The notes under the pieces are model-generated. The model did no database searches. It was given only the letters and a program-made list of their open reading frames with translations, and was not told the DNA's origin. Source: Filobasidium wieringae (lineage: Eukaryota > Basidiomycota > Tremellomycetes > Filobasidiales > Filobasidiaceae). From it: a stretch of DNA of 64,000 nucleotides. Positions 15,652 through 27,428 of the stretch are shown piece after piece. Every line of letters starts with the position of its first letter. The first letter of the stretch is position 1. The stretch covers positions 496,001 through 560,000 of the forward strand of contig BCIV01000010.1 of NCBI GenBank assembly GCA_001600055.1, in the 5' to 3' direction. Position numbers and translations under genes: made by a program.

Positions 15652-17211
15652 ATGGCATCGAGACCTACAACGACAAGGCGACCCTCCGTCGTATGCTTTG
15701 AGGATCGGTGTACTGTCATACCGGATGGACCGCCCATCAAGCCAAGACTGGCGAAGAGGACACTGTAGGTTCCAGTAAAGAAGGCCTTACCGGGCGATTA
15801 CTGATCAGATTATTGTTATTATAGATCCATCCCCCTCAGTCGCAGACCTCCGTCAGACTTTATCTATGATCCAACGTTCATCGCTTCCCCTCAGAAATGC
15901 CTCAAGATTCCTATGTGGCACATGTCCAATGCGCCCCCTCATGCCACCTCTCAGGGGAGAAGAATGTCTCACAATGATGCTCGTCCGAACCTCAAAGGAT
16001 GTCTGGTGCGAAACGATTCTGTCCAGAAAGACTATACCAACCAGTCCCATGACGATCATTCACAAAACAACTCCGACTGGATGCGCAAGATCTCCAGAGT
16101 GAGAAGTCTTGATGAGTACATACGTGATGAGGATCCCATGAGCGTGTTACCTGTCAGACGAATAGAGACATCGCAGATTCCTCAGCCAAATACTCCCGAA
16201 CCTGTCGCACTCGATCATGTGGCTCTATCGCCTCACGACTCTGTCCTCGGGACATCTCCTACCGATTCTCCATCGCGTCCAGGCCTTTTTGGAGGGATCA
16301 AACGGCCCTCGTTTTTGAGAAGAAGGACTAGCTCCATCGACCGGAAACCCGGTCTTGGACCCAATTTGACTCGTTGGACGAGCAGCGGTCCTTTGCTAAA
16401 CCCTGCAGCCTCCGGTGCTGGTCCATCACAAGCCCCTGATATGCATCGACCGACACAAATACCTCAGTCGATCAGCGAACATCAACCGCTGGTGACCGCT
16501 GCCCAGTATGCTGATATCGGACATCTGCGGTCGCATGATTTGCCTCCTCGCCGAAACGCGGAGCCCGCGGGTGGCGAATATCTCACCTTGCGACCTTGTT
16601 GCAAGCAATGTCAAAGGGCAACAGACAAAGGGCTCCGCAGCGATTGGGTACCTCCTGTATCTCGTAGCGCCCAGAAATTGCTTGATGCAGAGTCTGCCAC
16701 TAGACATGTTGAGAGCAGGATCAGGACGATCGGGGAAGCTGAAGATGAAGCTGAAGCGCAGTTGGAAGACGACAAGACTTGCAAAGTTATGGTAGACGAA
16801 GTGGAAATTCTCCGTCGAAGACGAAGTTCTACAGCCTCTCTCAATACCTGCTCCGGTCCGACCGACGACCGGAACACGTTGACGGACTCGAACGAAACAG
16901 TACGGCCAGCGCCTGGACCGGTATGGCTATGTTCACGGAGGAGTCCTAAGAGCGGTTTTAGCGCAGAATCATTTAACGGTGTTCAGCTGGGACGACAAGA
17001 GGGAGACTACTTTTCTGGCCGCAACGACGGAGATGCCAATGATGGCAGGATACAAGCTGCTCTTGAGGCCGAAGTGCGTGACAACAAAAGAAACCAGCCG
17101 GCAAGCGAGGAAGAGGAAACGAACGAAACATCATGCAAACCGAGATGCAAGACTGATTGGTTGTTAAGCCTTCCTAATAGTAGTTCTGGGGGCTCCGTGT
17201 TTGCCGTGTGA
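15652..17211 (+). CDS. Serine-rich hypothetical protein
   Basis: Not recognised. The ATG at 15652 starts exon 1 (MASRPTTTRRPSVVCFEDRC), spliced over an intron of about 57 nt (15767-15823) into a long exon (SIPLSRRPPSDFIYDPTFIA). The protein is about 500 residues, polar and mostly disordered by composition. It has several basic-Ser patches (RRRTSSIDRKPG, RRRRSSTASL) of the kind phosphorylated by PKA-type kinases. A cysteine pair in RPCCKQCQRATDKG (about 16590-16620) is the only possible metal site. It ends VFAV at the TGA 17209. The next gene downstream is another Ser-rich unknown protein in the same orientation. Confidence 0.6.
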
Positions 17212-17977
17212 TAGTAGATCGTCGGAGTCGTTTGGTCCTTTCTTGGAACGTTAAATCAACTGTCGTTTGATCGTTGATCTGCCACATTAGTGGAGAGATG
17301 ACGAGCGTTCTGATCAGATATCTCTTACATCTCATACCTCGTCATACTCTTGATCATGAGCTCGGGCTCGCGCGGTTCCGATGGAACATCACGGCTGTGT
17401 ATATTAAGCATATTTTGAATCTCAAATCGATCAATAATCTAGATCAATCCGGTCAATCCTCAATCAAAGCTAGAAGGACGAGGGTGAAGTACCCCATAAT
17501 TTGATTCGGTACCACTTGACGCGTGGATCGCGTAATGAGGGAGCGAACAAGGCGGGGACACGCGACAGAACACTTTGCATGGTTTCCATGGTGGTTTCCG
17601 TGCTTCCCATGTTTTCTTTCTTTCCCTGCCGTCGATCCTCGGGCGATTGTTTCGCAGACGTCGGCAGTTGGAGTTTCGAGCTGGTCGATCACTCGCTTCA
17701 CTCGTCACTCTTCTTGAACAATGAGACTCTTATTACATAGATTCTTGATGCGTCAAAGGCTTCCGGAACGCAGTAATCTCCACACGATAAACCGCACATA
17801 CGACACACTCTTGAGATCCTCTCTTCCCTGGGCCTTTTCTACAAGTATAACGGAGCCTGCTGTCTTGCCAACGCTACTACCACGGACGACTTGATACAAG
17901 CACTGAACGGATTGTGTTGGTGATTCCGGAGCTATAGGATATTACTCTGACCGGCTGAGGCGAACAGGGGTCAAGCA
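17212..17977. other. Intergenic region without a supported gene
   Basis: A 766-bp gap lies between two same-strand genes. Overlapping frames near 17450-17740 occur on both strands but have no recognisable motif and mirror each other. The region likely contains the terminator of the first gene and the promoter of the second. Confidence 0.35.
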
Positions 17978-19353
17978 ATGATAGAAGGGAAAAAGCGGAT
18001 TCGCCCGTCATCCCTCAACTCATCATCGCATACATCGACGACCTCGTATGGTGACAGCAGTCCCCCATCTTCTGTCTGCCCTCCATCCCCAAGTAGTCAT
18101 GGCTGTCCTCTCCCTATCATGGTATTTGCGTCTACATCAGACACTGATGTTGCAGCAGGAAGTCGGCTTTCAAGAGACACGCACACGCATGGCATAGCCT
18201 GGGATTTCGAAAAATCGCTTGTCTCCACTTCTCTGGTTCAAGCGCAACAGGCACAACATATCTCAACCAGACCCATCCGTTATACTGATCAGACGCTCGG
18301 CGTTGCGGCCGGGGAATCGATGTATGACGTCCGTACCCGCACGCCAGATATCTATGTATTCAACGCGGGACCAACGCCTTTCACTCATACAACTAAGGAA
18401 ACTGTCGATCAGGTAGACCGCCAGCAAGACCCCTCCCATGCTCCAGGAATCTGTACGAGTACCATTGTTATACGTAAGACCAGCAAATATATAGAGGTCA
18501 GTGAGACAAGTGTCTATCTTGCCAAAGATATGCTGAAGCAGTATTGTGTCTGGCTTCATCATAGAATCTCGAACATGACGTTACCCCTTTTGAGATCTCT
18601 ACATTCTTGGCCGGTCCAGTTCATCGATTGCAAGAACAAACATCTCAAATCAATATTGCCGATATGATCGCCTCGACCTCAGCAGCGTCATCACCATTAT
18701 CATTTTCAACGTGCACACCTGACAAATTTGGCCAGCTTGCTCCTTCTCACTTGATTCGTAAGGACTACACAATTGCCGGACGTCCTAAAACAGTATTTGG
18801 ATGGCCCGTACCTCTTCCACCGTCGGTCTTAATTGCTTCTGCATCTACCAGCAGGCCTACTTCACCTGTTCCTGGGAGCGGCTCGCGAAGTACGATAATG
18901 GACAACTTACCGACTGTGGCCAGTACCAACTCGCCTTCAATTGTGGTCAATGTGCCTGCAAATCAAAGTCGAAGGCGTTCCCTTTCGTCTCTGTACCGAG
19001 CTCGACCGTCATCAATCGCCTTGAGCGAAAGTTCTGTAGCTGGACTGCGTGCGCCCCGGAATCTCAAAAGCGAGGAGCGCCCTCTTAGTGGGATGTTTAG
19101 GCGTATATCGAGTTCCGGTTCCAACCGATCTATACGGCCGCAAGCTTGCGCAATGCCAAGCCCGCGTGAAGAAGAAGAAGAGTTCCAGTTTCCGGTCAGC
19201 GAACGCCGGCGGAGATCCATAGCTGAGAGTGGCTCGAGTCCTACCGTTTATAAGAAATTGGGTTGGAAGAGCTTGTTACGTAGGGTCACTCAAGAGCAAG
19301 ATGAAGTGCAAGGCAGTCGAAACGCGAGTGCAATCTCTGACAGCTCAACATAA
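17978..19353 (+). CDS. Serine/proline-rich hypothetical protein
   Basis: Not recognised. The ATG at 17978 begins a Ser/Thr/Pro-rich N-terminus. An intron of about 100 nt (from GTCAGT at about 18497 to TTTTGAG at about 18598) joins TSKYIE to ISTFLAGPVHRLQEQ and keeps the frame. Otherwise two overlapping open frames would have to be separate genes. The C-terminal half has GRPKTVFGWPVPLPP, a basic Ser-rich block (NQSRRRSLSSLYRARPSS), RRRRSIAESG and a closing KKLGWKSLLRR segment. Intrinsic disorder and kinase-type sites suggest a regulatory protein, but no domain is visible. An upstream coding exon cannot be excluded. Confidence 0.5.
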
Positions 19354-20217
19354 AATTTATACGATCTGTAGCAGCGGAATGGAAACCCATATGGGGTACC
19401 TAACAGGAGGTATAAAGGCTCTCTCACGGCTTTGCTTTGCATAGGAGCGGTCATGATCGCCTTTTCACAAACAAGCGACGTCGATCGTTGCTTCAAAATG
19501 CCGGAGCCATAGTTCTATCCACTTTGGCAAAACGGTGTGCTTCGGGTTTACCCTAAGGCATGCCTTTCAAGTAACATGTCTCGGTCAAAAACTGTCGTCT
19601 AGTATGTTCGCACATATCATGATGCTGGATTTGCGTATACAACCAAAGAACGAATTACCTCAGTAGAGTACTAATCAGCGGGTTACGTAAGCGCAGAGCT
19701 CACGCGTGGAGGGGAGGCGGGTTGAAGCGTAAAGGTCGTAATTAGACCTGTCGCCTGTCGCAAGTAGTCTGAAGCAGAGTAAGTAGCTGGAAGACATCAT
19801 AGCAGCTTCAATGATAGATCAGCTGTGGTCCCACAAATCACCATACACTCCCTGTTCTTGACGAAAGAGAAAGGCTATCATCATACATCATAGATCAAAT
19901 ACACTTGGTTCGGACATCAATCCGAATATCGCAGCAAACGGCCCTTCCCGATAAAACGAAAAGTGCTAGTATTGATCGAATAACTCTCGACGCTCGTCAA
20001 ATACCCCTTCACTTTTGTTCATTCCATGAGAACCAACCGGCGGTAGAGGACTCGACCTTGGGTACGAATTGGCGGTACGGGCAGTCATCGTGTGAGACGC
20101 AACGCATCGCATCTATCTGTTCAATGTAATTGTCAAGCTAATACGACTATAGTCTCCCGCTCGATAACATACATGAGCAGCTTTTACGACCTTCCATGCT
20201 CTACCTCTTGAAGCTTA
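19354..20217. other. Long intergenic region, probable promoter and 5' leader of PHD gene
   Basis: The 864-bp gap has no supported gene. Several short ATGs occur upstream of the start at 20218 (for example at 20125 and 20172), so a leader with upstream open frames or an intron is possible. Nothing else stands out. Confidence 0.3.
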
Positions 20218-23200
20218 ATGTCTAGACCGACGGCTCTTGTATCTTGTGCACCAACTCACCGTTCAATTCAAGAATACTCGCCATCCTTAGGCTCAATGTC
20301 CTATAACATCGAAGCGAGCGGTTCCTCAAACTCTTCAGCGTCAACTCCGGCCTCTTGCTCACACCAACCGGTTGTCCACAATTCTTTTTCCCTGAATGCA
20401 CCAGACACTACAAAACCGCCCGATTCTGGTACAGAACTGCAATCTGAATCGCAGACTGCCTTGGAACATCCTTCGAATTTCATGACAAACGCTGCTATCG
20501 GATGCGGGATTCTGACGTACAGGCACGACACAGCGGCAAGTGGCCGGTGTCCCGATCATACTGTGATGGCAAAGGATGCCGGTTCATACTCCTCGACAAG
20601 CACAATCGAACCAGGAGGATTGAACACTACCCCATCAAGCGCGACGTCTTACGCCTATGCTACACCTTATTCCATTGAAACACCTTCACAATTCAGTTAT
20701 CCAGGTTCAGCACCCTATATCTATACCCCTTACTCGTATCCGCCTATCCCTATCGGAAGCATGGTAATTAGCTCTCAAAGAATCCCGTTCTCTCCGATGT
20801 TACCCCAAGCCCCAGGCATCAGTCATTATTCTTATCTGCCTCATACGCCATCGCCCATTCCAAATCAACACGCCTCTACGTCTAAGCTCGTGCTCACCGA
20901 TAAAGGTCCTTCCGATCGTAGTAGACGTCGAACGAATGGTCGGAAGCATCCGGTCCACAGTCATAGCGCCGACTTTGGCATCGACTTCCGATACAGAAAT
21001 CAGGGTCTTCTCCAGAACCTCGCTTCGACGCCTGAACCGTCGCTCTATACTACGCCCCCAATCGAGGGATACCAACATTGGGTAAACTCTGCCTCTCTGA
21101 TGGAGCCTTTCCAGAGACCCATCGCACCCGGTAATGAACAGCTCAGCAGATCGTCCAACCTACCGACGGCAGGAGCTCATCAGCGGTCTCAATCAGACAC
21201 ATCACATTCGAGGCCGACGGCAACAACTGCACGTTGTGCTCGTGCATTAATCATCAAATATAGCGAAAAGGAGGGGCGCAGGCTGGCATTCCCAGAGACA
21301 GTCGAACTCTCAACCGCTCCCTCTAACTTGGGCTCGATATCTAGGCCAAGAAAGGGCAGCCCATCCGGACAATCGGTTACGGACAGTTCCTCGCCACCAA
21401 TAACGCCTCTCAGTCACCCTGATACACAAGCCTTGCGGGTAGTAGGGATCAAGGCCCTGGAGGTGAACGTTGATGGACGAGCAGTCATCAACATAAGAAA
21501 TGCGCTGCAAAGCGATCTTGACTGGTTGGAACCAGCCCGAGCTTGCTATGACGAACCGAACGGATGCGAGCAGGGGTTCAGTCAGATTTCTTTGTCGACT
21601 CCGATCAACTGCAAAGATCCAGGGTTAGATGATCTGACTCTTAGTACCAGAAAGAGGAAACGTCTATTGAAGTTTACCAAAGAAGGGATTGATGCTTTGC
21701 TCGATAGCAAAGAGCGCGGAGCTCCGCTTGCCACGCATGCACCGATTTCACAAGTTTTTGGCTACGGTCGTTTGGCTACTCGGGAACACCTAGCTAGACA
21801 ATTCCTTGGACTCTCTAGTATCAATCTTGAAGACAACGCTACCCATCCTCTCGTAGGCCAAAATAATGCGGAACGAAAGGGAAACATCCGCTCTACCAAG
21901 GGAAATCCTGAGGCGGCTACGCATCATACCGTCCCTCATTGGCCGGATGACAGATTCCCTTGGGCAGAAGACACTGCTGAGAGGAAGCATCGCGAAGTAC
22001 GTGAAGCGGAGCATGAAAGTCGCACCCGCATAGCGTGCATCGAGCGATACCTCGAAGACGACAAATTCGACAACTCGCTTGATGGTGATTCACGTTCAGC
22101 TTTGAAAATCATCATGACCAAGCGAGGAGTGACTAGCTCAACCAGTGCCGATGCTAGGGAAGCTATTTTGCATGCCTCACGGATCCGGCATCGACGGAAT
22201 TCACGAGAGAACGTCGTGCAGATAATATCTCCAAACGAAGAGACTGGGTGCTTCTGCGAGGGGAAGAACGAAGAGGGTGGCGGGATGGTCTGTTGCGACG
22301 GCTGTTCTATTTGGTACCACCTATCTTGTTGCGGTATTCACACGGAAGATGATTTGGATGATCAGTGGTTCTGCACTCGATGTTCAGAACCACGCACTTA
22401 TCCTAAAGTTGAGACGACTGCCAGTCCTGTTGATCGAGTACCTGTCACACCCAAGTTGCAGTATACGACTGGGCCTTCTTTATCAGCCACGGATGAGACC
22501 ACTCGTACGTACCATGCTCATACTGGCGATGCAGCGTTAGCTCCGTCTCCGAATTTCTCTGCGACCGGCAAATTCTCCATTTCCCTTCTGGATACACCTG
22601 CCTTCTATGCTAGTCCTCGTGCACCTTCTGGGTCCAGTGCCTACTCGAAAAACACTCCCAGTACTCCTCTCTTGCAGCCAAGGATGAGGATAGTATCATA
22701 TGCCGAGCACTACAACGTGTGCCAAACTCCAGGCGCTCCGGACTCAGATTACAAGAAGATATATTCCACTCCAAAATTCGAAGACTTTTTCGATAGCGGA
22801 GGAATACAATCTGGCTCAACTCCAGCTACTCGAAACCTGGCAAGCCCAACGCCGTTACAACGGCACCGCCTGTCTGGACATGGACATCCGGCATTTGTTA
22901 CGCCAAGTTCGAGCCAGAATTTTCTTCGATCATTGCAAGGCGGTTCGACACCAGCACTTGAGTCTTCATCATCTGCTGGTGGTCCTGGTTATAGTCCTAT
23001 GCCAGCATCTCCCATGTTGACTAGCAGTCGGACGACATATCCATCTGTGAACGACAACATCTCGCCTTCCCCATATAGGGGCCATCCCCGCCAGGTCTCG
23101 TATGGCACCAGAGCTACGAGTTTCACGGCCAGCGCCTCAAGCTTGCGGGATTCCACCACAATTAACGGCTTGGCGATGCCTCCCCATCTCGGGATGGATA

Positions 23201-23336
23201 ATCCCCGCGAGTGCAAAGACGAGAACGTCATCAAAGGAGCAGATCTTGAGTTTGGAGCAGGTACGTATCTAGTCCGCTACTCATTGGTTGGGCCTCACAT
23301 GGTACTAACGGGACACTTTTTCCCTCAGAATTGTGA
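20218..23336 (+). CDS. Large PHD-finger protein
   Basis: One very long exon carries a probable nuclear regulator of about 1,017 residues. The N-terminal 650 residues are Ser/Pro/Tyr-rich and look disordered. A short Lys/Arg patch (STRKRKRLLKFTKEG) may be a nuclear signal. The PHD finger is at about 22249-22389: GCFCEGKNEEGGGMVCCDGC, then WYHLSCCGI, then DDQWFCTRC, giving a full C4HC3 ligand set. The C-terminal 300 residues are again Ser/Thr/Pro-rich with repeated STP-type motifs. A 68-nt intron (23261-23328, GTACGT donor, TACTAACG branch site, TCAG acceptor) near the end gives GAEL and a stop at 23334-23336. Unspliced reading would continue to 23397. The Set3/Cti6-like finger suggests methyl-lysine binding, but this is inference. 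Confidence 0.75.
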
Positions 23337-23633
23337 TGTTGTCGGAAGGAACCGTTTAACCGCCGCTGGGCATTCTATAGACTGTACTGCAGATTGATGG
23401 CTACTGTTCTACTGTTCGTTGTTTAACCATACCGAATCGTTGTATGCGTTCTCACGTTGTATCCATTTCTATCAATTCTGTCGTAACCCAGTAAGCGGAT
23501 AAGCGGTAAGCTAGCGTTACGCGGCATCGCTTTCGCTATACTCTGTACGATCTGTACTACTCTGTGTAATTGCTGGCACCGACTCCCTGGTCGTAGGACG
23601 GACAAGGAAGACAAACTCGAAGTGAACAGCAGT

Positions 23634-24461
23634 ATGTCGCGTCATGTGCTACCGAGAAGCTATTATATCTTTTTCTCTCTCGTGGAGCCTGTAAGCACTT
23701 GAACTTAGTTCGGACTTGACGCACAGCTCTTACACCTGAGTTAGCGACTTGATAGATACTAACGGTTGCTGGTGCTGTCTACGCAATATTCTACCCTTAC
23801 ACATACGCTCGCGAACTACTCCCCGAAAATGTTGAGGTCCATTCTCAAATGATAGGCAACACCTCTAGAGGAGCTTTGCTCTCGATGACCCTCGGAAATT
23901 GTTCGTGAGCAATTGAACGATGGGCAGCGCCTTGATATCGACCCTTGGAGATGGCAGGCTTTTTTCTATTGGCTCTCATCTCTGCTACTCTATTTCCTGT
24001 CTTCAAACATGGCTTTGACGCGCACCCTGAGTCTCAACAGAGATTGGTAAAAGGACTGCTCATTCCACTCGCAATCGCTGATGTGAGCCTAGCTTTCTGG
24101 TTGACAATGCGTACTAGGTGCGATACTCACGCCGGGTCCATGTTTTGACGATCTCCGCGACCTACGCAGGTTACGCAGTATGTCAATTGGAAACGTCCAT
24201 CAGACCGTAATGTACTCTGACTGTTCGCGTAGTATGTCGCTGTACTTTTTTGGCATGCCCGAGATAGCCAGGAACGATCCCAAAAGCTGGACTATGTTAA
24301 TTTGGGGCAACATTGGAATTACTCTGGGGTTATTCGTTGCTCGGTGGGTTGCGCATATACTTGCTCACAATGATGAATCTGACTCTCGATCAATCAGGGT
24401 ACTGTGGCTCGTTGGCGTTGCCAGATGGGTGCCTTCGGATGAGAAACAGAAACGAGAATGA
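23634..24461 (+). CDS. DUF7704-like small membrane protein
   Basis: The protein is a predicted four-helix membrane protein of unknown function. Exon 1 (23634-23690) reads MSRHVLPRSYYIFFSLVEP. Exon 2 from about 23756 reads ILTVAGAVYAIFYPYTYARE and reaches SMTLGN. Exon 3 from about 23957 gives FFLLALISATLFPVF and KGLLIPLAIAD. Later exons give HVLTISATYAG, YFFGMPEIA and WTMLIWGNIGITLGLFVARW. The EP...GA.YA.F.P...Y start and the AWGNIG-like C-terminal helix match the fungal DUF7704 pattern. Two middle introns have weak donor sites and their exact borders are uncertain. The stop is at 24459-24461. Confidence 0.6.
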
Positions 24462-25084
24462 GTCGCCTAGCCTTCCGCTTGAGCATATCAATCAGAGCTG
24501 CACTTGAGCTTGATGGTCAACAGTAGTATTGAGCGCATCTGTTCCTGTAAAACGACACGCTAGATCAACCCACGTATCGATTCCCTTTCAGTCAATGAAC
24601 CTGTGAGCCACACGGCTCCAAGAAACACAAGGCCAAGCGAGTGATATGTATGGACCTACTCTCTTAGGAACTTGAAGTCGGTAGCACCATTTTTGATACA
24701 CGGTGTTGTACGTTGTATTATTAGGACTTCCGTTCGAAATCACTACTTGGGCTATCTGCGCTATTTTGAACGCAGCGGAAGAGAATTTCGATGTCAGATA
24801 CTGTCGCCGAATGCGAAGGCAATAATACATACCTACACGAGAGATCCACTGAGCAACTAGCGCAGTATACGTATACATACTTGACGTCCTGCCAAAACAG
24901 GGCCCAGGCCATACACAGTCTCGATCATATGATCGGTACTTTCCACTATCTGTTCAAGAATTCAAGCAAGTAACAGCCTGAGTAAGAACGGGGCTGTAAG
25001 CGAAACAGCACCTCGCTTGGTGTAATCCATCTGCTCCAGCCTGGTACTTGATCCTTCGGTATTCTGTGACACAAAACACCCCAT
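24462..25084. other. Intergenic region, no gene seen
   Basis: The 623-bp gap between the DUF7704 gene and SPO11 has several short frames on both strands, none with recognisable sequence or splice support. It should contain the SPO11 promoter. Confidence 0.35.
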
Positions 25085-27149
25085 ATGTCTGCTATCAGGG
25101 GCCGTCATGCTGACGCAGGAGTGCTTGTGGCGCAAAAGTAAGCAAAGAGCCAGATCAGACAGGGCCAAATCTGACGAACTTCTCCTTCTGGTTGTAGCTT
25201 AGACGCCCTCGGGTTCCTAGAGTATCTGGTGTTAGACTTCCTAGGACAATTGACGGCTGACACAGAACTCGAAGACCGCTGTTCTACCAGATTGATAGGT
25301 AAGATCGTGTACTTGGACGAACCGGTTCAGGTATCAACCTCATACCAAATCTACAGAGACGCCGGAAGTGAGATGTAGAAGATCGATCAGATTATGTTTG
25401 ACAGGTCGTACTAACGGGTAGGCGATTGAGGTGTCCAGAGAATGAAGCTGACTTGCAACTTCGTAACAGACAACAGAAAAGGCTCATTTTTCCACAAGCT
25501 TCCGGAGGGGTTCAGATCGAAAGATCTGCTGGAGTATCCCTGGGTAGGTCACACAATCGACCATACGACACATGCCCTGATTAACCATATCAAGCAGCAC
25601 GATACCTCAGAATTGCTCAAATTCTTCATCAAGCTTTAAGTAATGGCCAAAATGTTACTAAACGGTAGGCTATGCAATCCTGTATTGCCTGATACCTTCT
25701 GCAGCTGAACTATTCTTGAATAGCGATATATTCTATCAAGACGTTTCTCTGTTTGGAACTCAAACCGTTACAGATGAAGTGAGTCATGGTCTCAACGATC
25801 TCCGAAAAATGAAATCAACGCCGACGTCCACACTGTAGATCATAGATAATATAATAGCTTCCGCTGGACTCACACGCAGGGACTTCAATGTCGTATGTAG
25901 ACCCCAGCGCTTCGTCAGCAATACGAGACTGATGAGACCCCTGTTTAGCGGGCGACTGCCAAAGGGCTGATTCTTGCTCCAGAAATGTCATTCGCCAGAA
26001 GTGACGGTCAACGGATCACATTGGATGACCCGCATGTAGGCGATGTCTAGCTCAGCAGCATGGCAGTCTGGTCTGACGCTCCTGCAGGGAACTTTAATTC
26101 CAGCATCTCAGGATATCGCTGAAGTCAGGTTCAGAAAGAATCCTGAGTGGCTTTTGATAGTGGAGAAGGAGGTCAGTTTTAGGTTGCAAGTTCATATTAC
26201 CCATCTTACGCATCGAGCCTAAAATCGTCCCACGAGCAGGCCGTCTTTCAGACCTTATCCAGTAACTTCCCTCTTAGCAGTAATGGAATGGGTCAGGGGA
26301 TTATAATAACGGTAAATGCCAACTATCCCTATCAGATTGAACCAGGATGCTGACCATCTGCTACCTTCAAGGGAAAGGGCTACCCCGATTTTGCCACTTC
26401 GGATCTGATACAGCGTATTGCTTTGATTCTACCAGAGTGAGATACGAGCGAGTACGCTAGCTTGTAATCAGAATGTTCGACTAACATCATTGACAGCCTG
26501 CCTATACATGCTCTTGTCGATGGAGATCCTCATGGAATTGATATCCTTTCCGTCTTGACCTACGGGAGCATGAAATCGAGACACTGTTTAGACGTTGCGG
26601 GCATTCCGCTGGGACGTCGTCTGAACTGGTTGGGAGTCAAATTGATCGGATGGTCAGGCTCAGTTGCTAGTCTAGAAAGTGAAAGTTACGACCTCTCTCG
26701 CCTGAGATCTAGGAGGTATTGGACAAACGCACCGCGATTGGAATCGATGATTCCACTTGTCAAAAGCGACATTGAATTTGTGAGCGAGCCTGTGGCCGTT
26801 GCTGCGATGACTGCTGACCTGATGCTATCCGGCCGACAGGCACAGTCCATCTTAAGAAAACGCCCGGATCTGCCCCTAGAATGGAAGTAAGCTACCGGTA
26901 TTTCTTGGTATCTGAGATCAGAGTCTCAATTGGGTTCACTGCAGACGTGAGTTATCAGTAATGTTGAAACTCTATCGGAAGGCCGAGATACAAAGCGTGC
27001 TTGACAGCAACCTTTTAAAATTTGGAGTTGATGGCGTTCAAGAGTCACAGCAAGGATGGGCAGCAGCTGCGATGTGGACGTATGTCCAGAAGGAAATCGA
27101 TCGGGGCCGTTTCTATTCATCCATGCAGTCTGTGACCGATCACGCCTGA
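25085..27149 (+). CDS. SPO11: Meiotic DNA double-strand break protein SPO11
   Basis: SPO11 is the topoisomerase VI A-like transesterase that makes meiotic double-strand breaks. The ATG at 25085 (MSAIRGRHADAGVL) starts a gene with about ten introns. Spliced reading gives LGFLEYLVLDFLGQLT, then IAQILHQALSNGQNVTKRDI followed by FYQDVSLFGTQ, in which the Tyr of DIFY is the catalytic residue. The Toprim domain has LLIVEKEAVFQTLS (metal-binding Glu), GKGYPDFATSDL and the VDGDPHGIDI metal-binding loop. The protein ends SMQSVTDHA at the TGA 27147. All catalytic residues are present, so the gene looks functional. Borders of the two short introns near 25295 and 25370 are the least certain. Confidence 0.9.
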
Positions 27150-27428
27150 TGGGAGACAACGCATGCTATATTATATATTATATTATGCTACTCAATGCTG
27201 AAGCTCGTAAGTTTTGATGCCGTTGCCCGAAGTGCCCGCCGACGCGTAGGTAGAAATACAACGTGAACAAACAAGTCCTCCAACGTACTTTACATACCCA
27301 TTGTTGCAGTGTCGCAGTCTGCACCCTCGATCACGTCTGCAAGCTCCTCAAGTCAAATTTGTTGCGAGTATCCCCGTGGATGCCACTAGCCTGTCTGCAG
27401 TCTGATTCGCCTAACTGCCGCCCGTTGA

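Noticed and set aside
17453..17740. Overlapping 60-80 codon frames on both strands as small genes
   Set aside because: The frames mirror each other across a low-complexity TTTCC/GGAAA stretch and lack start context or recognisable sequence.
20218..23397. PHD protein read as a single uninterrupted 1059-codon frame
   Set aside because: A strong intron with branch site near the end gives an earlier stop; the spliced form was preferred and the long form kept as a finding.
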